Shown here one piece after another: positions 1-8,186 of a stretch of DNA of 64,000 nucleotides. Origin of the DNA: Photobacterium profundum SS9 (GTDB lineage Bacteria > Pseudomonadota > Gammaproteobacteria > Enterobacterales > Vibrionaceae); NCBI RefSeq assembly GCF_000196255.1, contig NC_006370.1, positions 898,187-962,186 on the forward strand, given 5' to 3'. Every line of letters starts with the position of its first letter. The first letter of the stretch is position 1. A program made the position numbers and the translations under genes. The notes under the pieces are model-generated. The model saw only the letters and a program-made list of their open reading frames with translations. It had not been told where the DNA came from and made no database searches.

Positions 1-1
1 C

Positions 2-409
2 TCGAAAAATCCAACGATTAAAGCAGTCAAAGCTAAGCTTGAAAAAGAAGAAGCTAACTTTGATTTTGCTATCCTTGATCGTGTGATTGAAGAGGCGCGC
101 GTGATGGATATTCGTGATATCGAAAAACAAAGCCAAGAACAAGCACCAGAGATAGAGCTTGTTGATCAAATTGGTGATGGTGCAATCGTTCTGGATATTC
201 GTAGTCCAGATGAAGAAGACGAAAGCCCGCTTGTTATTGATGGCGTGGAAGTAAAACATCTTCCTTTCTATAAATTAGCGACTCAGTTTGGCGATCTTGA
301 TCAAGACAAAGAATACTTGTTGTATTGTGATCGTGGTGTAATGAGCCGCTTACAAGCACTATATTTGACCGAAAATGGTTACGGTAACATCAAAGTTTAC
401 CGTCCATAG
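2..409 (+). CDS. thiI: ThiI, tRNA 4-thiouridine synthase / sulfurtransferase, C-terminal part
   Basis: This is the 3' end of a gene whose start lies outside the window; the frame is open from base 2 to the stop at 407-409. The visible ~135 residues are the C-terminal rhodanese-like domain of ThiI, which carries sulfur for 4-thiouridine in tRNA and for the thiazole of thiamine. The motif YCDRG holds the catalytic persulfide cysteine, and the ending NIKVYRP is typical of the family. A GTG at 83 is an internal codon, not a start. The neighbour yajL is convergent and a strong terminator separates the two. The identification is firm; only the truncation is a limit. Confidence 0.93.
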   Translation, partial: SKNPTIKAVKAKLEKEEANFDFAILDRVIEEARVMDIRDIEKQSQEQAPEIELVDQIGDGAIVLDIRSPDEEDESPLVIDGVEVKHLPFYKLATQFGDLDQDKEYLLYCDRGVMSRLQALYLTENGYGNIKVYRP

Positions 410-430
410 TTGAAAACATCATCAAAATAA

Positions 431-462
431 AAAAGCGAGAACCTTGGTTCTCGCTTTTTTTT
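431..462 (+). terminator. Rho-independent terminator after thiI
   Basis: An AGCGAGAACC stem (434-443) pairs with GGTTCTCGCT (446-455) around a 2-nt gap and is followed by a T run; A's on the other side make it able to stop yajL transcription too. Confidence 0.85.
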
Positions 463-488
463 ATCTATGTGTCCCGTCCTGAAATAGG

Positions 489-1109
489 TTATGTCTTTGG
501 TAATATGTCGTAATGCATATTTGGCCATACAACCATCGGGCCCGCGACTTCTGCCGCTTTTTCTTTACCCGCTAAACGAACAATAATTTCTAACGCAAAT
601 TCTTGTGAAGTGCCAGGCCCTTGGCTGGTTAGCAAATTGCTATTTACATCGTAAACAACACGTTTAGCACGACGACGCACTTCGGGAATATAGTCTTGGA
701 AGGCTGGGTGGGCTGTCATTATTGCCGTCGGAAACATGTTGTGATGCTCTAAAACAAGGGCAGGAGCTGCACAGATAGCCGCAATCAGCTTACCGTCGTA
801 TTTATGCTGCTCTACGAACTCAACAAGCAACGGGCTGTCACGGAAGCATTCAGCGCCACCTACACCACCAGGTAACACTACACAATCAAATTGTTCATCA
901 GCAACCGCCACTAATGCCGCATCGGCAACTAATTTAATGCCACGAGAGCCAGCAACGATTAATGCACCGTCTGAGGCAACACTGGCTGTTGTTACATCAA
1001 ACCCTGCGCGCAAAAGAATATCAATCGTGTTGATCGCTTCCATCTCTTCAGTGCCGGGGGCGATACAAACAGCAACAGTCATTGTGCGGTTGTGATCATC
1101 ATTTGTCAT
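489..1109 (-). CDS. yajL: YajL, DJ-1/PfpI family protein (deglycase/chaperone-like)
   Basis: This 206-residue protein belongs to the DJ-1/ThiJ/PfpI superfamily. It shows the N-terminal PGTEEMEA motif with the conserved glutamate, the VLPGG strand-turn, and the nucleophile elbow AICAAP with the reactive cysteine at residue 113. YajL homologues protect proteins against oxidative and electrophile (glyoxal-type) damage; the exact activity is debated. The start codon overlaps the end of panE by about 11 bp, so the two genes are probably one transcript, as in E. coli where yajL and panE sit beside thiI. A second ATG nine codons downstream is possible, but the first has GGAG upstream. Confidence 0.88.
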   Translation of the reverse strand: MTNDDHNRTMTVAVCIAPGTEEMEAINTIDILLRAGFDVTTASVASDGALIVAGSRGIKLVADAALVAVADEQFDCVVLPGGVGGAECFRDSPLLVEFVEQHKYDGKLIAAICAAPALVLEHHNMFPTAIMTAHPAFQDYIPEVRRRAKRVVYDVNSNLLTSQGPGTSQEFALEIIVRLAGKEKAAEVAGPMVVWPNMHYDILPKT

Positions 1110-2064
1110 CGTGGTTTTGCTCCAATAATTTAACGTCTTGCCATAGCTGGGTATTCATTGGTACAGCAATGCCGTGTACCTTTGCCCGTGTAATGAGATA
1201 ACCCGTAATATAATCGATTTCAGTCTTTCTTTGCTGGAAAATATCTTGATACATGGATGAATAGTTAGCCGCAGTCGCCTTGATAACGGTATCGACTGTT
1301 TGTCTTAATTTTTTAGCGGTTACTGCATAGCCTTCAGCTTGCATGACCGCTGCGACTTCATGGCAAACTTGCGTGAGAACGGCATGAAATTTAGGGGTTA
1401 CCAATTCACCATTTTGACATCGATGAATTGCTGTTAGTGGATTAATCGCACAGTTAATGGCTAACTTTTGCCACAACGGTTCATTAATATCATGATGCCA
1501 GCCACAAGGCGCTAAAGCTTGATGAAAGAGCTCGGCAAGGCTAACGAAGCCCTGAGCCGATTGATTGAAAGCACCGAGCCATGTTGGCCCTAATCCGGTA
1601 TGGTTTATTTGTTCTTTTTTGGGTTTGAAAGCAGCTTGAGACGTGGTGGCGTAAATAATAGGGTGATCAACGAGTCGCGTTTTAACGTGCTGCTGTGTTC
1701 CCATTCCATTATGCATAATCATTATGGGTGTGTGTGGTGCAATATGATCAAAGATGTCGTTTAAGGCTTGCTCAACTTGGAATGCTTTCACCGTCACAAT
1801 GATAAGCTCGCTCTTGGCAATGCTTTGTATATTATTACTCGTAAAATCAAAGCACTCTGGTGCTAATGGCGTTTGAATATAAATTTTTTCATGAGTGCCA
1901 TCTTCTGCTTGAATACTATCTTTTGTTTGAACGCAGTCATTCAATACGATAGGGAATGACGGTTTGTCTGTTCTTGTCCAAAAGTGAATATTGTGCCCTT
2001 GTTTCGCTAGGTGGCAAGCCCATAAACATCCGATAGCACCAGCGCCTAAAATTGTAATCTGCAC
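1099..2064 (-). CDS. panE: 2-dehydropantoate 2-reductase
   Basis: The 321-residue product matches ketopantoate reductase, the NADPH enzyme that makes pantoate for coenzyme A. It opens with the Rossmann motif ILGAGAIGCLWA (residues 5-16) and carries the second-domain signature LWQKLAINCAINPLTA, with the catalytic lysine at about residue 200. Length is slightly above the usual ~300. It is the upstream member of a two-gene unit with yajL, overlapping it. A PanE paralogue of unknown substrate cannot be excluded, but the family assignment is secure. Confidence 0.85.
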   Translation of the reverse strand: MQITILGAGAIGCLWACHLAKQGHNIHFWTRTDKPSFPIVLNDCVQTKDSIQAEDGTHEKIYIQTPLAPECFDFTSNNIQSIAKSELIIVTVKAFQVEQALNDIFDHIAPHTPIMIMHNGMGTQQHVKTRLVDHPIIYATTSQAAFKPKKEQINHTGLGPTWLGAFNQSAQGFVSLAELFHQALAPCGWHHDINEPLWQKLAINCAINPLTAIHRCQNGELVTPKFHAVLTQVCHEVAAVMQAEGYAVTAKKLRQTVDTVIKATAANYSSMYQDIFQQRKTEIDYITGYLITRAKVHGIAVPMNTQLWQDVKLLEQNHDDK

Positions 2065-2089
2065 GTCATTATCCCGATTTTTATATTAC

Positions 2090-2356
2090 TATACCCAAGT
2101 TACCTCAAGATGCTTGTTTCAGCGAGAATTTGTTGGGCTCTAGGCAAGGCACTTATTTATAGACCTAGTCGTTCTACGTTGAAAATAAGTAACACCGCAT
2201 AGAGCCCAACAAAACTCGCCCTTCGGGAGTGATTCAGCGTATCTACTTCTGTGTCAAATGTGCTTGAAAGGGAGTGCCATTCCTACACACATTTTCCTTG
2301 AATTAAATACGCTGAGAACACTCTGAATCCTGCATCTTGAGGTAGCTTGGGTATAA
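2090..2356. repeat. MITE-like palindromic intergenic repeat, about 265 bp
   Basis: The ends are near-perfect inverted repeats: TATACCCAAGTTACCTCAAG starts at 2091 and its complement, with one change, ends at 2355. Inside are two nested hairpins: a long stem with arms 2122-2142 and 2199-2219, extended by ACTTATTT/AAATAAGT, and a second pairing of ATTCAGCGTAT (about 2232) with ATACGCTGA (about 2308). There is no reading frame. This looks like a non-autonomous, mobilised or dispersed vibrio-type repeat. Confidence 0.75.
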
Positions 2357-2444
2357 GATCATATCATGAGCCGGAATTATAGCGGTATGGTAAGAGCTTT
2401 CTTTTTAACGGTGGCTACCTTTTCGTGGTTTACTCCAAAGTAAG

Positions 2445-2480
2445 ATAGGTTCTTCATGAAAATTATCATGAAGAACCTAT
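2445..2480 (-). terminator. Perfect 15-bp hairpin below the first ompK copy
   Basis: ATAGGTTCTTCATGA (2445-2459) pairs perfectly with 2466-2480 around a 6-nt loop, just past the stop of the minus-strand porin gene. The T run expected after an intrinsic terminator on the minus strand is weak, so it may act in mRNA protection instead. Confidence 0.5.
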
Positions 2481-2510
2481 GGGGAAATAGCACTTAAGAA
2501 GAGGGATAAC

Positions 2511-3329
2511 TTAGAATTTATAGGTAGCTGCAACGTAATGGCTTATGCCTGTTGATTCGAATGCATTTGTATCTTCAATTAAGTACACATCATTATATAG
2601 CTTGAAGCCATAGCCGACGGAATAGCGGTCAGAATGCCAATAAAAGCCATTAAACATCACACCACCGTGGCTGGCTTGCGAATTACCTTGGAAGCTACTT
2701 CCTGCACCAAATTGATAATCAATATAGCCTTGATAAGCGACAAAACTACCATTATCTAAGGTATAAAAAGGTTTAAACCAATTGGTGGAAATCTGATAGC
2801 CATTCCAGTCTTTGGCGGTAATATTATAATGACCGTAGAAATTAAGCCCAACTTTGCCAAACCATGGCACATTGATATCGGAACCAATACCCCAGAAGGA
2901 ATTATTGGGTTCAAAATCAGCTTCTGTTCCGCCTCCCCAATTAAATAATGTCGCAAAGTAGAGCTCTTGCACGGAGCCAAAGGAAAGATCTTTTCCGCTA
3001 ACGGCATCGAGTGATACTCGTGGGGCAAATTTCATGAACATTTTAGGTTTGCCGTCTTTATCACTGGCACTGCTTTCTGTTAAATCAAAAATATCAATAT
3101 AACCATATAAATCAAAGATCCCAGAACGCCCCCCAAACTCCATTTCCAAGTAATCATGCCCAGAATGAGCATCGGGATCTCGAGGTAGTTCTTCATAGGC
3201 ATACATAAGGTTGAATTGAAGCCATTTGTAGTCATTTTTGTGAATATCGTCGGAATAGTCGACGGCGAAAACGGTACTAGATAACGCTAAAGCTGAGCCA
3301 ATACTGAGTGTAGAGAGTATTTTTTTCAT
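2511..3329 (-). CDS. ompK: OmpK/Tsx-family outer membrane channel (copy 1)
   Basis: A 272-residue outer membrane beta-barrel with a clean signal peptide ending in VFA. It carries the vibrio OmpK hallmarks DIHKNDY, LEMEFGGRSGIFDLYGY and a C-terminal YKF, where the terminal aromatic is the barrel-assembly signal. OmpK belongs to the nucleoside-specific channel (Tsx-like) family and is the KVP40-type phage receptor in vibrios. It is a paralogue of the next gene upstream, roughly 60-70% alike by eye and shorter in an extracellular-loop region. The two copies point the same way but are 374 bp apart with a terminator between, so they are probably separately transcribed. Confidence 0.85.
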   Translation of the reverse strand: MKKILSTLSIGSALALSSTVFAVDYSDDIHKNDYKWLQFNLMYAYEELPRDPDAHSGHDYLEMEFGGRSGIFDLYGYIDIFDLTESSASDKDGKPKMFMKFAPRVSLDAVSGKDLSFGSVQELYFATLFNWGGGTEADFEPNNSFWGIGSDINVPWFGKVGLNFYGHYNITAKDWNGYQISTNWFKPFYTLDNGSFVAYQGYIDYQFGAGSSFQGNSQASHGGVMFNGFYWHSDRYSVGYGFKLYNDVYLIEDTNAFESTGISHYVAATYKF

Positions 3330-3703
3330 GGAGAGATCTCGCTTTTATGCCGTTGCTGTTTCATTGTTTGGTTATGTTCATATTGTATTTGTCGTTGAAC
3401 ATAACTTTAAAAAGAAGTGCTTTGCTCAGCATGGTTAAATAACAAGCAATGCATCTAAAACAAGGTTAGCGTAGATTCTCAGTTTTGTGTGAGGGTCTTA
3501 AACTTAAGCAAGTAAAGTGTTGCGCAGATGGCATGAAGATATAAGAAGGTATTGAAAAAGCGGTGAAAAGCTAGGATGTATTAAAAATAATAAATGTCTT
3601 ATTTTTGCGAATTATAGAGTTAAATTGACGCTATCTTCACTTAAAGGTACTAAAAAAGGCGCCAATAGGCGCCTTTCATGTTCCATAAGAAGGGGGGGAC
3701 TTC
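3330..3703. other. Intergenic region between the two ompK copies
   Basis: This 374-bp AT-rich spacer holds the likely promoter of ompK copy 1 and, at its upper edge, the terminator of copy 2. I see no reading frame or further repeat. Confidence 0.5.
3652..3677 (-). terminator. Intrinsic terminator of ompK copy 2
   Basis: AAAGGCGCC (3655-3663) pairs with GGCGCCTTT (3668-3676) around AATA. Read on the minus strand, the stem runs straight into a T run. Confidence 0.85.
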
Positions 3704-4579
3704 TTAGAACTTATATGTCACGTCAAAGTAGTGAGCAATGCCAGTAGTTTTACCAGCAAAACCACCATCTTTCAGGCCATAGATTTCTTTATAACCTTTC
3801 AGACCATAACCGACAGCAAATTGATCTGAGTGCCAGTAAAGACCGTTGAACATTGCACCACCATTAGAGCTAGTTAGCCCAGGAACGTCATTGTTCATTC
3901 CAAATTGGTAATCGATGTAACCTTGGTAAGAGATGAAGCTACCGTTGTCGAAGAAGTGGAAAGGTTTGAACCAGTTAGTCGAGATCTGGTAACCGTTCCA
4001 ATCTTTTTCGTTCATATCGTAGAAACCATAAAGGTTTAAGCCTACTTTACCAAACCAAGGAACCATGACGTCAGAACCAAGACCTACTTTAGCATTATTA
4101 GGGCCTTTCGCTGCGCCGTACTGAGGCTTACCGTCGCTATCAAGTTGTGCAGTACCATCGCCATTTGTAAGTACACCGGTGTAACCAGCATCACCGCCGT
4201 ATTCAAATACAGTAGCAATATATAATTCTTGTACTGGACCAAATGAAAGATCTTTGCCAGTAACCGCATCAAGTGAAATGCGAGGTGCAAATTTCATGAA
4301 TATTTTTGGTTCGCCATTTTTATCACTACTTTTGCTATTGGTTAGGTTGAATACATCAACATAACCATATAGGTCAAAAATGCCTGAGCGACCGCCGAAT
4401 TCCATTTCTAGGTAATCGTGATCAGATTCACCTGGAAGTTCGTTAACCGCGTACATTAGATTGAATTGCATCCAGTTGTAATCATTCTTGTGGATGTCAT
4501 CAGAATAGTCAGCTGCACTTACTACTGCTGGTAGTGCTGTTGCTGCTAATACGCTCAGTGCTACTAGTGATTTACGCAT
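3704..4579 (-). CDS. ompK: OmpK/Tsx-family outer membrane channel (copy 2)
   Basis: A 291-residue paralogue of the neighbouring porin with signal peptide ending VSAA, then DYSDDIHKNDY, LEMEFGGRSGIFDLYGY and a terminal YKF. Compared with copy 1 it has an extra ~20-residue loop insertion around residues 130-155 (Gly/Asn/Asp-rich, GVLTNGDGTAQ), the kind of surface loop that phages and antibodies select on. A CRP-like site lies about 125 bp upstream of the start. The family is a nucleoside or small-molecule channel and phage receptor; which copy is the ancestral OmpK cannot be told from sequence alone. Confidence 0.88.
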   Translation of the reverse strand: MRKSLVALSVLAATALPAVVSAADYSDDIHKNDYNWMQFNLMYAVNELPGESDHDYLEMEFGGRSGIFDLYGYVDVFNLTNSKSSDKNGEPKIFMKFAPRISLDAVTGKDLSFGPVQELYIATVFEYGGDAGYTGVLTNGDGTAQLDSDGKPQYGAAKGPNNAKVGLGSDVMVPWFGKVGLNLYGFYDMNEKDWNGYQISTNWFKPFHFFDNGSFISYQGYIDYQFGMNNDVPGLTSSNGGAMFNGLYWHSDQFAVGYGLKGYKEIYGLKDGGFAGKTTGIAHYFDVTYKF

Positions 4580-4703
4580 GATCAGATACTCGCTAATTGT
4601 GTCGATATGATCGGACTTATATGGGCTGTCCGTATTTATGGCGGTGATTCTATTGTTTTATGTCACCTTTGGGAATGTAACGATTGCGCAAACCTTTGCT
4701 AAG

Positions 4704-4719
4704 TGTGATCTTGATCGGC
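4704..4719. promoter_or_regulatory. Candidate CRP site upstream of ompK copy 2
   Basis: TGTGATCTTGATCGGC matches 12 of 16 positions of the CRP core TGTGATCTAGATCACA; the left half is perfect and the right half is poor. Control of Tsx-type channels by cAMP-CRP is known in enterobacteria. Confidence 0.35.
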
Positions 4720-4858
4720 TGTAATCGATTTCAAAGAGAAGGTTTTAGTGATCTTTATGTTTTTTTTTTGACATTTAATTGAACTTTTTCAGAGATCGGT
4801 GAAATTGGTATAATTTTAAGGTAAGTAGACTGGGGATTTAGAAGGGAAATAGGGTTAT

Positions 4859-4898
4859 AAAAAAAAGAGAGATATTCTGCGTCAACAGAATACCTCTT
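4859..4898 (-). terminator. Intrinsic terminator of ampG
   Basis: AGAGATATTCTG (4868-4879) pairs with CAGAATACCTCT (4886-4897) with one mismatch; on the minus strand it is followed by eight T's. Confidence 0.8.
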
Positions 4899-4938
4899 TG
4901 AATCTCATTTTTATGTAAAATTTTGGCTTTGTTTTACG

Positions 4939-6327
4939 CTACGAAGTAAGACTGGAACTGACTTCATCATGCTTTTTGGCTTTTGTTGCCACTAAATAAA
5001 TTAACAGTAAAACTGGTAAGCCGATCAGGGCGGTCGTAAAGAAGAAAGTGTTATAACCAAAGTTATCGACATACATGCCTGAAAACCCAGCAATGAACTT
5101 CGGGAATAACAACATTATTGAGCTAAATAGTGCATATTGTGTCGCTGAAAATGCGACATTGGTTAAACTGGATAGATAAGTAATGAAGGCTGCGGTGGCA
5201 ATACCGGCGCTTAAGTTATCGGCAGAGATGACAATCGCAAGCATAGGAATGCTATTACCTATAAAGGTAAAGAGCATAAACAGTAAATTCGTGCAGGCAG
5301 ATAAAAAAGCCCCCAGTGCCAATATTCGCATGGTACCGAACTTACTGATCAAAATACCTCCCAGCCCTGCACCCACTAGCGTCATAATTACGCCATAGAT
5401 TTTGGTAACAGACGCCACTTGGGTTTTAGTGAACCCCATATCGACATAGAAAGCATTGGCCATTACCCCCATAACAACGTCAGAAATTCGGTAACAACCG
5501 ATCAAGGCTAAGATCAGTAAAGCATGGCGCCCGTATCGATCGAAAAAATCTTTGAAGGGCATAACAGCAGCAGTATAGAACCATGCGGCTATTCTGGCTT
5601 TTTTCGGTGTCATACCATCACTGATTAATTGTTGGCGATATTCTCGTTCAGCATTTTCAATATCTGCGCTATCAATACTGGGTTCGTTAATACACAGAGC
5701 CGTAATAATACCGACCAACATAAAACCAGCCATGATGAAGTAAGCGAATTTCCAACCTGTTACATCATATTCTGTATCTGAACCAAACCATGCTGCAAAT
5801 GCTAAGGCCCCAGCCCCAGCCATGATCATTGCAAGGCGATAACCTGTCATATAAGCAGCGGCTAGTGCGGCTTGAAGGCGTTCTGTTGCGAGTTCAATGC
5901 GGTAGGCATCAATGACGATATCTTGTGATGCAGAGGCAAAAGCAACAATTATGGCAAAAATGGCGAGTTGAAACAGATCAACTTGAGGGTTGCTGAGTGC
6001 CATGCCGCATAATGAAAGCACAATCATTAATTGTGAAAACAACATCCAGCCGCGTCGTCGACCAAATAGGTGGGAAAAAATAGGAATAGGGAAGCGGTCG
6101 ATTAATGGTGACCATATCCATTTAAAGCCGTAAGCGAGTGCTACCCAACTAAAGAAGCCAATATCAGTTCGGCTGACTTCAGCTTCACGAAGCCAAAACG
6201 ACAGGGTACCAAATACAAGTAATATCGGCAGTCCAGAAGAAAAGCCTAGCGCCAGCATGATGAGTACTTTCTTCTCTAGGTATACTCGCCAACCCTGATT
6301 GTTATTATCTTCTACTGCTTGTTCCAT
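4939..6327 (-). CDS. ampG: AmpG-type muropeptide permease (MFS)
   Basis: A 462-residue, very hydrophobic protein with about 12-14 predicted transmembrane segments. The early motif GFSSGLPILLVFGTLSFWL, followed by SPLIDRFPIP and FGRRRGWMLFSQ, is characteristic of AmpG, which imports GlcNAc-anhydroMurNAc peptides from the periplasm for cell-wall recycling and feeds the ampC-inducing signal. In vibrios ampG lies close to the yajG-ppiA-rlmG-bolA genes, as here. No other peptidoglycan-recycling gene is adjacent. It stands alone, with its own terminator and a 238-bp upstream gap. Confidence 0.88.
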   Translation of the reverse strand: MEQAVEDNNNQGWRVYLEKKVLIMLALGFSSGLPILLVFGTLSFWLREAEVSRTDIGFFSWVALAYGFKWIWSPLIDRFPIPIFSHLFGRRRGWMLFSQLMIVLSLCGMALSNPQVDLFQLAIFAIIVAFASASQDIVIDAYRIELATERLQAALAAAYMTGYRLAMIMAGAGALAFAAWFGSDTEYDVTGWKFAYFIMAGFMLVGIITALCINEPSIDSADIENAEREYRQQLISDGMTPKKARIAAWFYTAAVMPFKDFFDRYGRHALLILALIGCYRISDVVMGVMANAFYVDMGFTKTQVASVTKIYGVIMTLVGAGLGGILISKFGTMRILALGAFLSACTNLLFMLFTFIGNSIPMLAIVISADNLSAGIATAAFITYLSSLTNVAFSATQYALFSSIMLLFPKFIAGFSGMYVDNFGYNTFFFTTALIGLPVLLLIYLVATKAKKHDEVSSSLTS

Positions 6328-6470
6328 GAATACCTCTAACCCTTGATAGCGTCGCCGCTGTATCTATCAATTATAAAGGTAAGCTACTGTGAACTTCTGT
6401 AAAAATACAGTCAAAAATACGGTTTATTATTAAGTAGTTGTCATTTTTACAAATAGTAAGCGCTTTATTG

Positions 6471-6546
6471 CTCTATCAAACACTATCCTTGAACTCGACT
6501 CCCAGTGGTATTCTGAATGGTCAGATAATTAATGGAATTGGTATTA
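6471..6546. repeat. Partial copy of a dispersed palindromic repeat
   Basis: About 76 bases here match, in inverted orientation, bases 23480-23549. Shared cores are GGGAGTCGAGTTCAAGGATAG and TTAATTATCTG in the other copy's orientation. Only one end of the larger element is present, so this is a solo or truncated copy. Confidence 0.7.
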
Positions 6547-6565
6547 GGCGGTAGAGCACGGCTTT

Positions 6566-6928
6566 CTAAGGTCTGATCCCTTGCATTTTTATAGGCATTG
6601 AACCGACACCAAGTAAGAATTGAGCGCAACCAGACACTTTAAATTGAATAAAGCTATTACCCAGTAGTTGGTGTTCTTCTAAAGATTCCAATAAGTGTAA
6701 AAGGTGCCAATAGACAGATTCATATCCATTCTCGGGCGTACCGGAGGAAACCGATAATTTCCACCATTCATGAAGGTGTTCAGTACAGGTTATTTTTAGC
6801 GAAGTGTAAGTCACATCACCATTCATCGTGCCAAGTGCACTTACTGCAAGAGCGGGAGCATAATCGGCAATGTGCTTATCAATCATTTCAGAAGAAATGT
6901 CTGGCTTTGATGATACAAGAGTTAGCAT
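6566..6928 (-). CDS. Conserved-looking hypothetical protein, about 120 aa
   Basis: I do not recognise this protein. It is a soluble 120-residue product without signal peptide or membrane segment, acidic in the N-terminal half and with HLHEWWKLSV and a conserved-looking YWHLLHLLESLEEH helix. The ATG at 6928 is preferred over a GTG at 6937 because AGGTGA lies five bases before it. The gene follows ppiA in the same direction after a 46-bp gap that can fold into a structure covering the ribosome-binding site (see the leader entry). Its function is unknown. Confidence 0.6.
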   Translation of the reverse strand: MLTLVSSKPDISSEMIDKHIADYAPALAVSALGTMNGDVTYTSLKITCTEHLHEWWKLSVSSGTPENGYESVYWHLLHLLESLEEHQLLGNSFIQFKVSGCAQFLLGVGSMPIKMQGIRP

Positions 6929-6974
6929 AGCAGTCACCTGAACATTAGATAACGCTCAGGTGACGTTATCTAAT
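6929..6974 (-). promoter_or_regulatory. Possible pseudoknot leader sequestering a ribosome-binding site
   Basis: On the minus strand, right after the ppiA stop, an 11-bp perfect stem (arms 6964-6974 and 6944-6954) carries a loop containing TCACCTGA. That loop is exactly complementary to TCAGGTGA two bases past the stem, which contains the AGGTGA ribosome-binding site of the next gene. Hairpin plus loop pairing gives an H-type pseudoknot that would block translation. No T run follows, so it is unlikely to be a plain terminator. Confidence 0.45.
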
Positions 6975-7526
6975 CTATTTAATAATTTTAATAGCCTTAA
7001 TAACTATAGGTTGCTGAGGAACATCTTTCATACCTAAAGACCCAATAGTTGTGGTGGGTATATCAGTCATTTTTTCAATAGTTGAGAAGCCCTTCACAAC
7101 TTCACCAAATACGGCATAACCAGCACGACCACCTTGAGCGTTCAAAAAACTATTATTTTGGTAATTGATGTAAAACTGACGAGTTGCTGAGTCCGGGTTT
7201 TGTGTACGTGCCATCGCAACTGTTGCTCGATTATTCTCTAAGCCATTCGTTGATTCATTTTTGATTGGCGAATAACTATCGCGGCGCTTCATTTCTTGAT
7301 CAAAGCCACCACCTTGCGCCATGAAACCTGGAATAACACGGTGAAAAATCGTGTCTACATAACTGCCATCTTCGACATAACGTAGAAAGTTTTCGCTTGA
7401 AATTGGTGCTTTTTCTTCATTCAGTTGAATGGTGAACTCACCAAGGTTAGTTGTAACTAATACTTGAGTCGCAGCCGTTACAGGCAAGGCCAGCAATAGA
7501 CAAAAAGCGAGAAGGTAACGGTGCAT
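6975..7526 (-). CDS. ppiA: Periplasmic peptidyl-prolyl cis-trans isomerase (cyclophilin)
   Basis: A 183-residue cyclophilin with an N-terminal signal peptide (residues 1-19, ending TAA), placing it in the periplasm as PpiA. The cyclophilin core is clear: FHRVIPGFMAQGG with the catalytic Arg and Phe/Met residues, TVAMART, QFYIN and GYAVFGEVVKG. It assists folding of exported proteins by isomerising X-Pro bonds. Its start overlaps the stop of the upstream lipoprotein gene in a TAATG arrangement, implying coupled translation from a yajG-ppiA transcript. Confidence 0.9.
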   Translation of the reverse strand: MHRYLLAFCLLLALPVTAATQVLVTTNLGEFTIQLNEEKAPISSENFLRYVEDGSYVDTIFHRVIPGFMAQGGGFDQEMKRRDSYSPIKNESTNGLENNRATVAMARTQNPDSATRQFYINYQNNSFLNAQGGRAGYAVFGEVVKGFSTIEKMTDIPTTTIGSLGMKDVPQQPIVIKAIKIIK

Positions 7527-8095
7527 TATAAGTTCTCCTGAAGGTATTTGTTCAATTCTGCATCAGCATAAATATCTTTCAATACTGCGGTCATCAGGTT
7601 ATTCATGCTCAATTCCATATCTTCAACGGATGCGCTCATTGCACCTGTACGTTCAGACTTTCCAGAATAGCGTTTAACAAATTTGCCTTTATTGGTTTCA
7701 ACAACCAATTGTAGCTGTAATTTACTACTCAGGTCGTGGCTCATGATGCTGTGTTTAACGTTAACCATGGCTTCTAATATATCAAGACGCACAGTGCCTT
7801 GAGCATCTTCTGTTAGCTTATAGCCTTGGGATTGGAGTTGGCGAGAAAGGGCATCTTCCAATGTAATACGTAGATTTTGTGTTGCGTGTAACGGCTGTAC
7901 ATTTTGACGACCACTATCAACCACTGCAATAAACTGTGCGGTACGTAAGTCACGGCTTTCTAAATGTAGTGCCTGTCCATTAGCGATAGGTTGGGCCGCA
8001 ATAACAGGTGCTGGCGCAAGGGTTAATTGCGGTTCTGCTGGTGTAGAACAAGCTGTTAACGCAAAAACGGACGCTGCTAAAAAAAACTTTTTCAT
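7526..8095 (-). CDS. yajG: YajG-like lipoprotein
   Basis: The ATG at 8095 gives a 189-residue protein with a classic lipoprotein signal, MKKFFLAASVFALTAC, where the cysteine of the L-T-A-C lipobox is lipidated. The longer frame upstream lacks a sensible signal peptide and is rejected. The remainder (LTLAPAPVIA, SRDLRT, KLTEDAQGTVRLDILEA) matches the YajG family of outer or inner membrane lipoproteins, which have no settled function. It is the first gene of a unit with ppiA and lies just downstream of rlmG in the same direction. Confidence 0.75.
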   Translation of the reverse strand: MKKFFLAASVFALTACSTPAEPQLTLAPAPVIAAQPIANGQALHLESRDLRTAQFIAVVDSGRQNVQPLHATQNLRITLEDALSRQLQSQGYKLTEDAQGTVRLDILEAMVNVKHSIMSHDLSSKLQLQLVVETNKGKFVKRYSGKSERTGAMSASVEDMELSMNNLMTAVLKDIYADAELNKYLQENL

Positions 8096-8186
8096 TTTTC
8101 TTTTTATCCTTAACTGAAATATAACCAGCCATGTTAGATACAGACTAACTTGGCTCATTACCAAAAAAGTTGAACTCAATATGTTG

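Noticed and set aside
2445..2480. Standard intrinsic terminator for ompK copy 1
   Set aside because: The stem is perfect but the minus-strand T run is poor, so it is listed only as a hairpin with modest confidence.
8096..8179. Longer N-terminus of the YajG-like protein
   Set aside because: It would place a perfect lipoprotein signal peptide in the middle of the protein.
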